This document shows, in pieces, positions 49,376-62,045 of a stretch of DNA of 64,000 nt (the stretch's first letter is position 1; each line of letters starts with the position of its first letter). The position numbers and the translations under genes were made by a program. Below the pieces are notes generated by a model. The model had not been told where the DNA came from. It worked only from the letters and a program-made list of their open reading frames with translations, and ran no database searches. This stretch comes from Paralichthys olivaceus (taxonomy: Eukaryota > Chordata > Actinopteri > Pleuronectiformes > Paralichthyidae): the NCBI RefSeq assembly GCF_024713975.1, contig NC_091107.1, forward strand, positions 19,583,501-19,647,500, in the 5' to 3' direction.

Positions 49376-50625
49376 TTAGCAGGACGCTGTCGCACACTGT
49401 GAGCTGGTAGATTGTGGACAGTCTTCATCGCTGTGTTCAGTCAGTTTGAGAATGACAACCTTTCTCTGGAGCAGCTTAGCCTCCAGTGGGACGGGCTGTT
49501 CAGCTACTGGCTGCACTGTGCTCTCAGTAACTAAGTCCTGACAGTCCTGTGGCAACAGCATAGTAATGATATCCGAGTAGCCGCGCTGCACCGCCAGGTG
49601 TAACGGGCTGAGCCCCTGTTCATCTGATAGAGTGCCACCATCAGGACAGTGAAGGAGCAGCTCTCTGAGGACTTCACAGTGTCCGTTCTCTGCTGCCAGG
49701 TGGCAAGGTGTACGGAGGGCCTGGGTGGACCTGTAGGGGTCTGCCCCCTCTTCTATCAACATCTTGACAGTGGCCAGGTGGCCCTGCTGGGAGGCGAGAT
49801 GGAGGGGAGTGTGTCCGTGGGCGTTCTGGGCGTGGATATCTGCTTTGTGTTTGATCAGGAGGCGAGAGGTGCTGGTGTGACCTGTCTCTGCTGCCACATG
49901 TAGCGGCGTGTTTAACCCAGAGGCAAGCATGTGAACATTTGCTCGTAGTTCAATCAGGATCCGTGCCACCCGGTACTGCCCCCTTTTGGATGCCAGATGC
50001 AGCGGTGTGCGGCCGTCTGTTGTCTGCCCGTCCACATCAGCAACGGCCTGCTTGACCAGCAGCTTGACGATACCCAGATGCCCTTGCCAGGCAGCCAAGT
50101 GTAGCGCCGTCCAGTTGTCCTTGCCCTTGATTTGAACATCAGCACCTCGGCTCAGCAGCACTCGGATAACATTCTCCTGACCGTGTTGGCAAGCAACATG
50201 AGCCGGTGTGCGTCCCTGGCCATCAGTCTCGTTGATGGCCGCCCCCCGGTCCAGCAGCAGGCGTGTGATTGCCTCGTCCCCATTCTGGGCAGCCCAGTGC
50301 AAAGCTGTGTACTGGTCTTCATCTTTGGCATTGATGTTGGTGCTGCGGCGTCCGAGCAGAAGCTCTGCCAGGGGCTTCAGGTGCTTCTCAGTGGCCAGGT
50401 GAAGGGGTGTGGAGCCACGGGCATTAGCGAGGTTAGGATTGGCATTGTTCATGAGGAGGAACTTGAGGGCCTCTTCATTGTTCATGGTGATGGAGTGGTG
50501 GAGTAGACTGCCTCCTCCGTCGAGGAGAAGGTCGACATCCTGTGGCTGGAGGATCTTCATCAGCTTGGCAGTGTCTTTGGTCCTGATGGCCTCAAACAGC
50601 TTCCGCTTCTGGACCTCAGCAGAAT
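49376..50625 (-). CDS. ripk4: ripk4 exon 8 (ankyrin repeats and C-terminus)
   Basis: Residues 397-812 plus TAA/TAG/TGA stop at the left edge. After [10 protein letters not shown] it encodes about eleven ankyrin units, most with TPLHLA-type starts (for example [19 protein letters not shown]). The last ~45 residues are diverged from the human tail. The long opposite-strand frames here are shadows. Confidence 0.97.
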
Positions 50626-53600
50626 CTGAACAGCGAGGAGGAAAGATATTAGAACCATACTCCTTATTATTGCATGTATTCATGTAATCAGGATTGTCAG
50701 GCAGTTTTATGTTCAAATATATAATATTTCCAGTTGTAGGTCTTTAATCAGCTCTTACCATATGTGCTTTCTTTCTCAAACGACAGCGTGATAGAGTCTT
50801 GAGAAGAGAAGGCTGAATCTGCAGAGGAGATACCAGACAATCTCTTGCAGGTGTTCTCTTTGCTGTGGCAGCCATCTTCCTTCACTCGATCGAAGCTCCG
50901 GGATATCCCAGAATCCACCTGGCTCAGAAGCTCTGACAGGCTGTAATCTTTTTCCGGCAACATGGCAGACTTTGGACGCACTGGCTTGTTGTCTTTGACC
51001 TGTGGAGCAACGAGCCAGATTAGTATATTTGAACAAGCTGTTCTTTGACACACATCACATTCCATGACATTCACACAAGGTATGACATTGTGAAATTGCT
51101 GAATCTAAATTTGATTGAGCCTAGATGAACACATATACACATACAGTTGCTGAAATCAGCCGTGGCAGCTGTCACCTTTCATGAACAGATATGTTTCAGG
51201 TCACGTACGCAACAACGAACACCACGGAAATGACACAGCACACAAATAAAACAATGCCATCAGTCTGCATTCCTCGTCAGTGGTGTAATTGTCGTCAGGA
51301 TCGTACATTTACACAACATATGACACAACATCATGTCTAGAGATAAGCTTGTCATTGTCTGGGTGGGTGATCATACATTAATGAGTAATGCGGCATTGAC
51401 ATTGTACCTGATTACAAGTGAGTGCATTGTGGGACACCGGCTCTGGCTCAGATGTAGATAGGGTTGGGGTCCTGGGCTCCTCTTGAGGTTTGGAGCAGAG
51501 CTCCTCGGCTTCAGATGTGATTTCTGTAAGGACGACAGCTCTGTGTCAGGTTTCGGTAATGGCAGGGATGGGATTAGTGAATATAAAAGGGAAGAAAAAG
51601 CAGAAGTAAAAGTAGGAGGGTCTGAGAAATCTTCAATTTAACACACGGCTGCACTTTGTGTGTGTCTGTGTGTTATCCAAGAGTGTGTAGTTAAAGGAAT
51701 AGGATCACTTGTGTAACATAGTGATTTACTTGATGTAATCATGATAGTAGAAAGTTTACGAGGCATATCTTACAATCTAGAGAAAAACCTATCAGTTTCT
51801 CTCTTTAACTAAATGAATATAAACATGTGCATGTACTCTTTTTGTGTGCTCCTTATGAGAAAAGACATTAAGAAGTAAATTAGCACTTTCGTCATTTGTT
51901 TAATTGATTTATTTTGTAAGCACAGAACAACAACCCACCCTGGAAGCTGGGTCTGGATGCGGGGTTTATGGCCCAGCAGCGCTGCATGAGGCTCAGGAAA
52001 CCTGCACAGGCTGTAGGTCGACAGCGTGGCACCGCAGCGAGGTCTGGACGCACCCCCTTAACCACCTTCACCATGATCTGCAGGATGTTATTGTCTCCTA
52101 GGGAATAGAAATATGGGTCCACACTTCAGTTTCATCAATAACAAGCCAGATTTTATATTTAATCCACTCTGATCTGAAGCCTTATGTTCTAAAAATAATA
52201 TGTTTGAGGCAAATACAACTAAATGAAACGTGTTGCAGAACATCGACATAACCTAAGGTGCTGGTAGGCGCCAGTCCTTATACAGATAGTCATGCTTGGT
52301 GTAATCGCCATCTTCCTTTGTGCTCAGATAAGGAAGTTATTTCCCATGAGAGCAGAAAGGTAAAAAACTCTCTGAGCTCCTGCTCTGGCCTCTTTGTATC
52401 TGACTGTGGGATCAGCGGAGTCAATGAGTCATAACAAACAGATAGAGGCTTTAATCACAAACACTTCCCCTGCTATTGAAGCCATAATACCCAGGTGGAG
52501 GAGCAGAATGGGAAGGGAAGGCAACCAGGCTATTTCTCACTTTGTAATAATGCCCGGATCAACATGGGCAGTGCAAACCTGGCAACCCTCAGACACTGGT
52601 CTTCAAAAGAGTTATACTCCTTGAAGCAAACTACTACCTGATATGCCTGGGAAAAATACACTGTGGCCCAGTCCACCTGACTGCTCTGGAATTGACTGAG
52701 TAAACAAAGTGCAGCCGTTGCAAACACACATACACACACACACACAACTTGTGCAGATGAAGTGTTCACCTTAGTCAACTGGAAATTAGGAAAGCTGATT
52801 CCACAACTTATTTTGTTTATAGACAAGTAGCAGAGTGGCCCATTCATTATATTGGATGGACTGACAGGATGTACTGTACATACACATTGGTTAAACCATG
52901 TGACATTCATAAATGATAATTTTGCTAATATTGACTCACAGCCCAGAGCTACTGAAAGTAAGTGTTATCATTTTAACAGAGCATCTGTATTTTCACATTT
53001 AGCACTTGCACCAAACTTTTTTATAATTACATTTTCTTGTAGTTGTTTCCGATTACCGCCAATATGTTTGGTTTGACACATTAATCGTGTGAGCACGCAG
53101 GTCTTACCTTGGTAGGGTTTCCTCTGTGTAAGGATCCCCCAGATGACGATGGAGAAACTGGAATTGGGGCAAATTAAAGGGAAAGTTGTCAGTAAAAGGA
53201 AAATATCAAAGATCGGGTAAATCGATTAAACTGAAAATATTGAAATAACTAATTTGCTATTTTTTTCAATACACAGTTAATCATACATAATTCACCGCTG
53301 AGATTTGATGGATTACAGTGAATGGTGTGAGTCAGAGCTGAACTGATCATACAGGAAGAGGAGATATCCAGCCAGACAGCAAACACTGATTCCAAACTAA
53401 TGTCTAAATTCAAACAAAAAGGTTAAATGCAAAGTGTTGAAGATTCCAACCTGTACACGTCGTGCTTGGTGTCTGACACCCTGTCCTTCTCTATGATGCT
53501 CTCAGGCGGCAGGTATGCGATGGTGCCGCAGAAGCCATCTCTGCTGATGTCGTCAGCCCGTGACAGGCCGTTCCAGCGGGCCAGGCCAAAATCTGAAATC

Positions 53601-56600
53601 TGAGACAGAAGGAGAACAGATAAGACCCTCAAACAGAGCATCCCCACTGCCTTTCTCATGAAGCACCGTGACTTTGATGACTCAGTTTACCCGCTGAATG
53701 TGACAGGCAGCTAAGCTCTTATTATGTGCACTCAGAGGTATGATGGGAGCAACATGGCCATGTCCCGGCCTGCAGGAGAGGAGAGGCCTGTCAAGTTTGT
53801 GTGGAAGGAGTGCACACCCACACACTCACCGAGCACTCAGTCACTCAGGGAGGTTTAATAGGCTGAATTAATCCTGTAGGGACAGGCCCGGGTGAGGTGT
53901 TTACATCCAGACATTAGACTCAGATATGACAGTTCTCACCCATCACTCTCAGTACTATTGAAGTGCTTAGACGTTGGACAGTGGTTGAGAGGCAGCTGTC
54001 TGCCCAGAGCGTGTGCAGGGCTGTCATTTTAAGATGAATGAGAAGCAGAGGCAAAGTCTCCAACGGCTGAAATTCCTTTCAAACCCCCAAAACCGAGACT
54101 TTCAATAAAATGCAGCTGTGATTTAAAATGACACCATAACAGTTGATATGTGATCTCAGTGAGATAGTTGTTGATCTTTTTTCCTCCCTTTATTTTGTTC
54201 TTAAATATTGTTACTGCCATAGAAAAACCTCAGATTGCTGCTGCTGTAAAATTGTAAAATGTATTTTATCACAACAGAAGGATTTAGACCTTTTTTTAAT
54301 AAGATACTAACTTAGCTGGAAATGATCGTCACCTTTTTCTGTTTACTTAGTTAGTGTACTTAAGTATATTTAAGTACATTTTTCATGGATCTGTACTTTA
54401 CTTAAGTAGATGTCTTTTGGGGTATTTTTTTACATATCAGCAAATATCTGTACTTTGCACTTCATTACATTTTTATAAAGCATCACATTATTTAAAAAAA
54501 ATTATTTAGAAGTAATCAATAATGAGATCTGGATCATGGATTCAACCCCCACCAGGACTCAGTCATAATGATGTCAGAGACCAGTGCATCAGGGAATAGG
54601 CAATAATCAACAATGACTTTTACTTTAATTACCTTAAGTTCATTGTAAGGCAAGTACTTACTTACTTTCACTCAAAAAAGTAAATGTACGTTTACCTGAT
54701 ACATGTCTGTGTATATTTATTTATTATATATATTTATTTGTACTTTTACTTAAGTGGAATGTTTGAGTACTTCCTCCACCACTGGTTTTCACACTATGAA
54801 TTCTACAAAATAGACCCTTTACCTTGACATGATAGTGGGCGTCCAGCAGGATGTTGGCAGGCTTCAGGTCCAGGTGGAGCAGCGGTGGATTCATGCAGTG
54901 GAGGAAGTTCATTCCCACTGCAGTCTCATGGATGATGCGGAAGCGGAGCTCCCAGGGCAGCGGCTCAGTGGCCAGCAGGGTCTCCAGGGAGCCGGTCTCC
55001 ATGTACTCCATGACGAGGCCTTGAGGGTCCTCACAGATCCCATAGACAGGAAGGATGTATCGGAACTTGGCCGCCTCCATCTTCCTCGCCTCCTCCAGTA
55101 GTTCTGAACGCTCCCTGTTAAAGAAATTATTGATTACGTCAAATCATCAGGTTTTTGTTGCATTTTTATTGGCCTCATTGATGACTCAGTCAGGCTTCTT
55201 TGCTGGAGCACGTTAGCAATTTTAAGAAGTATGTACAAGAGCAGCTGAAACAAAACCTCTTTAAAAGAAAAAAAAGGTATTCAGGTCAATATGTTTAAGC
55301 AACCATTCCACATTCCATAGCTAGCAGACATTCATCAAACCTCTCCTCATAAAAGATTTACCAAATGCTTCTGAGGACATGCTTTGCTCATTGGGCTGTT
55401 ACACTTGGCCTAAACATTACACATCGTCCTTACTGGGCTGCCAGCTATGCAGAACGTTCACCATTGACCTTGGCCACTGTAAAAATGTGACCTCAGAGGA
55501 TATCTATAATTAATTTACAAATCCAAGCATGTGAATGGCGCTCCGCCACTGCCCAGCGGCTCATTCTGGTTAGCCTGGAATGCTTACGGAAAGCTCTCGT
55601 CCTCTGTTGCTCAACCTTTGCACAGCTCCCTTTATCAGTGCGCCGGCCCTGCTGACATACCTCAAACACAACTGAGCAGGTCATTCATGATCTCAGTGCA
55701 CACATCTCCTGCTTAAAAAAAGGCGAACTCTATAATGAGGGCAAAAGAGAGCAAGATAAATCATGATTGCACTCAAAAGGAATGTGCTTCAAAAGCAGCG
55801 TTAGGTGGGCACGACTGGGGATTCAGTGTTTTCCACCATCACTAAAACGAAATTAGATGCACCTAAAGAGACTTCATGTGGCTCAGAGGACACTATTATG
55901 TGCTCAGTGTATCAGGTTACTAAAAGAGCCATGTTCTGCTGGAAGGAGCCTGGCCATAATTATCCTTTATCGTCTGTACAGGTGAAGGAGGTACAAGGCC
56001 CCAAATCCAGCAGGAAAGAATAATCAAGCATGATGTAAGAGAATGGGCAAGCACTTGTTTGCTAAATCCATCATCTAATCCAAAGTGCTCCTCCGAACCA
56101 AACAATGTCCCAGCTTCAACAGAGGCCCGGTAAGACCGGTTTTACAGCTTCTCTTATTGTCTGTGCCACAACACAGCGGCGGCCTGCGACCCAGCAGACA
56201 AAGGTGGCTTTGAGTTGCTGCTGTGGATGCTATGCGTGGGTCAATGCAGACTGCAGTCAAATGACTGTTTATGCACTTTGCAGATGTTTGGAGGTGATAA
56301 CATCTTTTGGTTCAGGTTCAGTGGATGCTTTTAGTTGCACCACGAGTTTGGGGGGGAGGGCGTCATTCCTCTTTTTTTGGAAGCAATGGTGAAGTGAAGT
56401 TAGTTTTTGATTGTCAGTTTGTAATGTTTTGGTGACGGTGACTGGGTGAGTTGTCGTAATCTGATGTTATTTAAACACGGAAAAGAGAATTTAGGAGTTG
56501 GGAGAATATAAAAATCAGAGAGCTGTGTCTCAATCTCTCGAATCTGGTAAAGCAGGTGCAGCTCTGTCGGTTACTTCGTGTCGTTTGATGGTTCTCAGGG

Positions 56601-56641
56601 TTATTGTGAGGTTACATTTACAATTCCTCACCGATGAACCC

Positions 56642-56706
<65 letters not shown>

Positions 56707-57653
56707 GACACAGACTCTACATGAGTGGAAACATCCACTGACAGACAGGTGTTGGCAGGTAAAGCTTCCTCAGAGGTTGGCACCAGTCACTCACACACCA
56801 GGGCAACACTTGTCCACCCTCACATCCACACAGAGGATAAAGAAGATTCACTGATACACAACAGAGCTGTAGGAGTGTCTGATCTACCACCTTGCTGTCC
56901 TCACTGAAATAGACACAGAATTGTTCACATCAGCCCCTCCCTGAGGCCTCTACATTATAATGTCACTGTTGATTGGGGATATCAGCTGAGAACCTTTTCA
57001 TATTCAAACAATATGTAAACAATTACGTCCCTGAGCAAAGTGGACTTACTTTCCCCCCCGGGGATGAATCAGCATGTCTGTGCTCTCTGCAGCTCAACTT
57101 AACGGCGTCTAAAAGTCTAAATGTGACCGGCTGTTTTTTCTGCCGAGGCTCCTTTACAGCTGCTGTGTGAGCCCTGACTGGCAGCCAGTGAGTCATACTT
57201 CTCCCTGGTGCTCACCTTTAAAAGAACTCTGAAGCACTGAGGACTTTTTATAAGACACAATCTAACGTCACGTCTGCTGTTCAGTCATTAACATAGTCAT
57301 GATAAGGCTGAAAGATAAGATCCTGGAATATAAAGGAGGCCAAGACAGAAGCAAAGGAGCCTGTGATCTCCGCTGTAGCATTCTCAGTTCAATTGTCTCA
57401 CACTACTTGACGTAATTCTGGGTCCACATCTGTACAAAGATAATCCATGAGGCTTAACAGCTGTAACTTACTTGTCATCCATATGTAGGCAGGGAGGGCA
57501 CTTGATAGCCAGACATGTTTTCCACTGTACGTGCCGGACTTTGTATACTTGTCCAAATCCACCTGAGCCAATTTTCTCCCAGCTGCCAAACTCAGAGGAA
57601 TCAAAGGTCCTTAACAGTCCCATATTCCAGTTTGGAGAGTCCGGGACGTCCAT
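49376..57653 (-). CDS. ripk4: RIPK4, receptor-interacting kinase with ankyrin repeats (complete coding region)
   Basis: Eight coding exons join in frame to 812 residues (human 784). The Ser/Thr kinase domain spans about residues 22-285: glycine loop GSGGFGQV (29-36), ATP lysine Lys51 in LAIKC, catalytic Asp143 in HLDLKPAN and Asp161 in DFG, all at human-like positions, so it should be active. A diverged linker follows (about 286-430) with the conserved [14 protein letters not shown] and [15 protein letters not shown] motifs, then about eleven ankyrin repeats. RIPK4 promotes keratinocyte differentiation and acts in NF-kB and Wnt signalling; loss in human causes popliteal pterygium (Bartsocas-Papas) syndrome. 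The start is MDVPDSPNW at 57,653: the frame stays open upstream only to a TTG, and this ATG aligns with the human start 17 residues before RTF. PRDM15 is the human upstream neighbour too. Confidence 0.97.
50759..50999 (-). CDS. ripk4: ripk4 exon 7 (linker)
   Basis: Residues 317-397: [16 protein letters not shown] and [18 protein letters not shown], conserved in RIPK4 orthologues. Acceptor GCTCCACAG, donor GTAAGAG. Confidence 0.95.
51408..51523 (-). CDS. ripk4: ripk4 exon 6 (linker start)
   Basis: Residues 278-316: [17 protein letters not shown], then a Pro/Thr/Ser-rich stretch. The EITSE start matches human directly. Acceptor CCTTACAG, donor GTACAA, phase 0. Confidence 0.88.
51939..52097 (-). 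CDS. ripk4: ripk4 exon 5 (end of kinase domain)
   Basis: Residues 225-278: [15 protein letters not shown], then [17 protein letters not shown], the final kinase helix. Acceptor TCCCTAG; the donor GTGGGT is weaker than the others in this gene. Confidence 0.93.
53108..53157 (-). CDS. ripk4: ripk4 exon 4 (50 bp)
   Basis: Residues 208-225: [17 protein letters not shown], the conserved helix after DVYS. Acceptor CAATTCCAG, donor GTAAGAC. Too short for ordinary frame scans, but required to keep the frame. Confidence 0.93.
53451..53599 (-). CDS. ripk4: ripk4 exon 3 (activation segment)
   Basis: Residues 159-208, opening [13 protein letters not shown] and including GTIAYLPPE and DTKHDVY. Acceptor CTGTCTCAG, donor GTTGGA, phase 2. 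Confidence 0.95.
54340..54786. mobile_element. MITE-like element in ripk4 intron 2
   Basis: Rich in TACTTTACTTAAGTAGAT, TTAAGTATATTTAAGTACAT and TACTTTTACTTAAGTGGA words and ending GAGTACTTCCTCCACCACTG, a hallmark of non-autonomous DNA transposons (probably hAT-like) common in fish. The matching left terminus (CAGTGGTGG) was not seen, so the copy is truncated or degenerate. Confidence 0.65.
54823..55114 (-). CDS. ripk4: ripk4 exon 2 (kinase hinge and catalytic loop)
   Basis: Residues 61-158, including [14 protein letters not shown], the [15 protein letters not shown] helix and [12 protein letters not shown]. Acceptor TTTAACAG, donor GTAAAG. A MITE-like element begins 36 bp beyond this donor. 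Confidence 0.96.
56646..56703. repeat. (GT)29 microsatellite in ripk4 intron 1
   Basis: 58 bp of uninterrupted GT; the longest pure microsatellite in the window, likely polymorphic and Z-DNA prone. Confidence 0.97.
57472..57653 (-). CDS. ripk4: ripk4 exon 1 (kinase N-lobe)
   Basis: Residues 1-61; contains the glycine loop and Lys51. Donor GACAA then GTAAGT, phase 2. G at -3 of the ATG. Confidence 0.95.
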
Positions 57654-60600
57654 ATCCGTGCTGAGAAACCCACCACCTGGGTAAACTCCTCTTTTCTTCG
57701 TCTCCAAGGCTCAATGTGGGGAAGTGAACATACACAGCGACCTGCCTGCTTGTGAGCTCTTCCTTGTTTTTCCCCTGGTGTAGCTCAGTGTGGCCTCTCC
57801 CTCTCTTCAGGTGAAAAGAGGGGCTGGGCCTGCTGCCGTGACATCACTTCCTGGTTTCGAAACTCAGGGAAGCGATGGAAGAGTTGGTGACATTACGCTT
57901 TTAGACAATAGTTTCCCAGATGCCCTGAAGTGCCAAGCTTTCTCAGATTTCTGCCACAAAGAGCAGAGGATAATCTTCATCATGAGCCGGAGTCCGTGAG
58001 CCCAGGAATGTGTCACTTCATAAACACACCTTTGTCCTACTGTAGACCATTATCCAACCAGGCCCCTGAGGTAAGAAGAGGGAATACTCTTAACAACAGG
58101 TGGGTTATGTGATATTTACTAAATGGTTTATAAAAACGTGGACTCATGTTTTCAGGACAAATCTATTCAGGAGAGGACATCGTGCTCTCACATAGATGAG
58201 AACTGTCATCACCTCAATTATACCAGTGACACATCTGTGTCTTAGAACTGTGTGTGGTTTAGGTGAAATTAGCCCAGTTGTTTACTTGGATGATTTTATC
58301 AGTTGGTGTTTTAAGATAACGAGCCCATCACAGTACATTCTGCTGGGTTGTGCTCCAAAATACACAGCTTTTGTCAACATATGTGTACGTGATTTGATTG
58401 TGATTAGCCCCATATTTGCCTTGGTAACTTCACCCATTTGAGCCTTAGCCATGGCAAAAGCTTTTGAGCTGTAACTTTTATTTAATACTGGCAAATGTGT
58501 AACACTAAAAAAGAAATGTCCCTCCACTAGTTAATATTTACATATTCACGAGAAAATCCCATTATATTGATAAACGAGAGTAAAACCTTTTTTAACTCCT
58601 GCTACACTTTGACTTTACCTGTGGAAAAAAAAAAATATATATATATAATTTGATAATGTTTAACCAAGCCTTTCTTACACGTTTTTTTTTATTTCACATA
58701 AATTAAAAATTACTATGTTATATTTAAAACAAAACTAGTCAAATTATTAAATAATATTTCCATTGGTAGTTAAACATAAATATGAATATTCCCACATTCA
58801 GTTTTTTTTAAATATATATTCAGTTTGACTTTTTTGACTCTTTTTACTTTCCTCGTGTTTAGTTGTATAAGGTGTACATTTTCAATAACTACCATTTAAA
58901 TGGTTTGTAGCAAAGTAAAATATGTTTCCTGGGTCAGTTGCAGTTTCTTTACCAATGATGAATGTTTAATTCATGAACATTTGATTTAACGCAGTTTAAA
59001 TTCAGAGTCAGGAGCAGAGTTACAACCCTGCGGCAGATAAAGATTCAGCTCAAGGACATGTCTCTCTTCCACAATAAGCCCTGCAGCTGCTGTTAATGAT
59101 TCTTTTTTCACTTATCATAAAACAGCAGATTAATGTAGGTTAAACCAGCCTTATCCAGACATAAACACAATGAGTCCATTGAATGCACCATTCTCATGGT
59201 TTATACAGCACCAAACCTTAAACTGATGTAAATGATATGAAATGATGCATGACTGTATTAGCCCCTATGTGTCGGACATCATCCTGTTTTCATAACATCA
59301 AATATGCTCCATATTTTTATGGCTCCAAACCCCAAATTCACTGACATGGTATTTATTCATTCATATTCGCTTATTCATTTAAAAAAAAAAAAATCTCTTA
59401 TCACTTATCTCACTGTTTTATTTGGATGTATTTGGTGTGTATTTGTGTGTACATGTACATACACTGAATATATTTGGTTATTTTTAAGTGCATGGCGTAA
59501 GTTCCTCTCTGTGTTTCTACAGTTTCCCGTTGTGGCTGTTAGAGTTTAAAAATAAAACCAAAACATAAAAAAAGGAAATACCATCAACACACTTCGCTTT
59601 CTTTACACATTCTCCCTGACTCACAAAAGAGACACAACAATGATGGCACACAAATCACATAAACAAATCACACCACTTAACAAAAAGAGGATCGTATGAT
59701 GCCTGATATTTACAGTTGTGACTTCTGGGTACCCTCGTGCTTTAGGGCATCTCCTCCACGGAGTGAAAGGCACAAGTCTCAGCACAACACAACAAACATA
59801 ATGCTTTTTTTTCTCTTTTGCTTTCTTCCTGGAGACACGCACCTGACAACCCTCTATTTACCTCTGCTTCAACAGCATAACACATGATCTCATGATCTCG
59901 CCCTGCTCCACCCTGCTCTCCAGATTTAATTAGAAAACTGGAAGGACGAGGTATGAAGTCAAAGTATAAATAGTTTGTCACTGGGGGACGCTGTGGAGAC
60001 AACGCAGAGATCTTATTGGATGCCGTGGCACCGGGCTCCATGTCAACCAGCTGGATTTTGTCACTGCAGCAGAGATCAGTTGCCCCGAGGCCGCTGCTCT
60101 GCTCTCACACCGAGGTGGAAGCTGGTAAACAGTGCGGACCCTTTGAGGTGTCCTCGCCTCATTTAAAGTGTAAATGTATTCTGAGGGGCTGCATCACGCC
60201 CGCTCATCATTAGAATGAAAAAAGGAGCTTTTATCAGTGTGTCACTAACATCGGCTTCTTTTGATCTACTTCACTGCCCTGATTAAAAACAAGAAAATAA
60301 ATCAGGACCGTCCACTTTCCTCCGCTGTGTGAAAAATGGCTTCTTTTGTTCGGAATTGTAATGAGCTTTACAGGCCTGAGATACTTTGTAATGCATCAGT
60401 GAGCACAAGGTATTGGACAAGCTCCTACAACAGACAGTGAATAGCTAATAATGATAATCTTATAAACTATCAGTCCATTTATCACGAGATGTTAAATTAG
60501 GATCATATCTTGGTTATCAGAGTGGTCTTCAGTCAGTCTCAGCTTGTGACAGTATGTTAGCTGCCATTTTTGATGCCACATTTACAGGGCAAAGCCTTCA

Positions 60601-61350
60601 CAGTGTATTCAGTTCTGTCCATCATTCGAGTTCATTTAGATTGTGATGGTTTGTCATTGAGTGTTAAAATGACACGACCTCATGTAGTTCTCATACTGTG
60701 TCCATAACAGGTGTAAGGAGTTCTGAATGTTTCTATAACAGCTCTTGTTTTGATGAACTGGGCTCTTAAGGAAATACACATCAATTAGTTTACCAAATCA
60801 ATTGTGAATATTCAGAGGTACTAATACCACTAAAGTTCATGATGCTGCCAGACTATATCGCCATCTGTTGGTAGTTTCATGTTAAGGTGTCCAGCTCTGT
60901 GGAACAGATAAGACTTGATGGCTGTTTGACATATGTGCATAAATATGACTTGAAATCATAAATGTTATGGATCTAGGGAATCTAGGGATGTTTGAAAATC
61001 TGGTGCTGGTAAAAGTGTAATAAATGTTTATTTAGTGTGATAAACATGTCATTAAGTTAATTATTTAATTGATGTGGGACCAAGACACTAATTTTATACT
61101 ATATATTACATTCATGGTAAAGTGATCATCACTATCACTAGCGGATGTACTGACTGCCTTACTTTTTCTTTACTGTAGTTTTTGGTTTCATTGTTTTTTT
61201 TAATTGCTCGTATACAGTTCTATTTTATACAATTCTTAATATCTTCATTACCTGAGTATTCAAAACCATGCAGCCTATGACTTATATCAGTACAACCTAG
61301 GAATATTCACAGTTACTCTTATAATCCCAGTTCTTATCATCACATTGTCA
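57654..61350. other. ripk4 upstream region; no gene seen
   Basis: Contains the ripk4 5' untranslated region and promoter at the left (not CpG-rich; start site not determined), then AT-rich DNA with an A/AT run at 58,625-58,649 and A-tract at 59,380. No exon is recognisable. Confidence 0.5.
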
Positions 61351-61359
61351 AAGCCTCAC

Positions 61360-61810
61360 CTGCGACCCGGCCTCTCCTCCTACCTCATAGAATAACACTC
61401 ATTCTGTTTGGCCTCTTCCTCCTATTTTCTGTTTTACTTTGATCATTCTTACCTTGTGTTTCCTTTTTCTTTACTCCCTGTCTTTGTCTGGTTTCCCACT
61501 TTAATGATTGCCCCTCCTCAATGTGTTTCACCTTTCAGTTATCTCTGCCTTTCCTTGTGGATTTAGACTCCACAGTCTTTTCCCTGTTTGTTCCTGTTCC
61601 CTGGTGTATCCCTGTATCCTTCTTTTATTAGTTCCTCTTCTTTGGTTTCTGCCCGTTTTACAGCCTGAGTTTTTGGTTTTTTGAAGTTCCGAGGTTCTCT
61701 TGAGACTGTGAGCCTGTCACATAGCATATTATTTTCTGAACTGTCTGCTTTGTGTGATGTCTACATTTTGGGTTCTGCAAACTACTTCCACCCAACAGTG
61801 TCACTCTAAC
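61360..61810 (+). mobile_element. Pyrimidine-rich dispersed repeat fragment
   Basis: Long C/T-rich run containing GATTGCCCCTCCTCAATGTG, CAGCCTGAGTTTTTGG and GTCTGCTTTGTGTGATGTCT, then CATTTTGGGTTCTGCAAAC. This order of phrases is familiar from a repeat found in many fish genomes. The class is uncertain. Confidence 0.45.
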
Positions 61811-61869
61811 CTGACAAGCAGGTTGAATGAACTCAAAACTTGGGAGAAGGGTGTGGCATGGGTCAGGAA

Positions 61870-62045
61870 AGAACCCTTTCAATTTTTGTACGCTAATTTC
61901 CTAAGGAAGAATTCCTGGATGGAAAAAAACAGACACATTGTGGGCACTGGAATATATGGGTGTGTGGAATTTGCTGCACATTGATTGCATTTGAGGAAAC
62001 TGTTGGGCCTTGGCTGAGGTGAACTGAGAGCCATTCTAGTAAAGC
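61870..62045. mobile_element. Second dispersed repeat fragment
   Basis: Ends with GGGCCTTGGCTGAGGTGA, then ACTGAGAGCCATTCTAGT, which resembles the end of a widespread fish element. The left border is unclear. Confidence 0.4.

Noticed and set aside
50132-50687. Plus-strand frames of up to 124 codons
   Set aside because: Shadows of the repetitive ankyrin exon of ripk4 on the opposite strand.
52530-52910. 126-codon minus-strand frame inside ripk4 intron 4
   Set aside because: Crosses a CA microsatellite, breaks the kinase reading frame if included, and has no domain.
57654-57707. Upstream extension of the ripk4 N-terminus by 18 codons
   Set aside because: The codon at 57,707-57,705 is TTG, not ATG, and the extension has no human counterpart; the ATG at 57,653 aligns with the human start.
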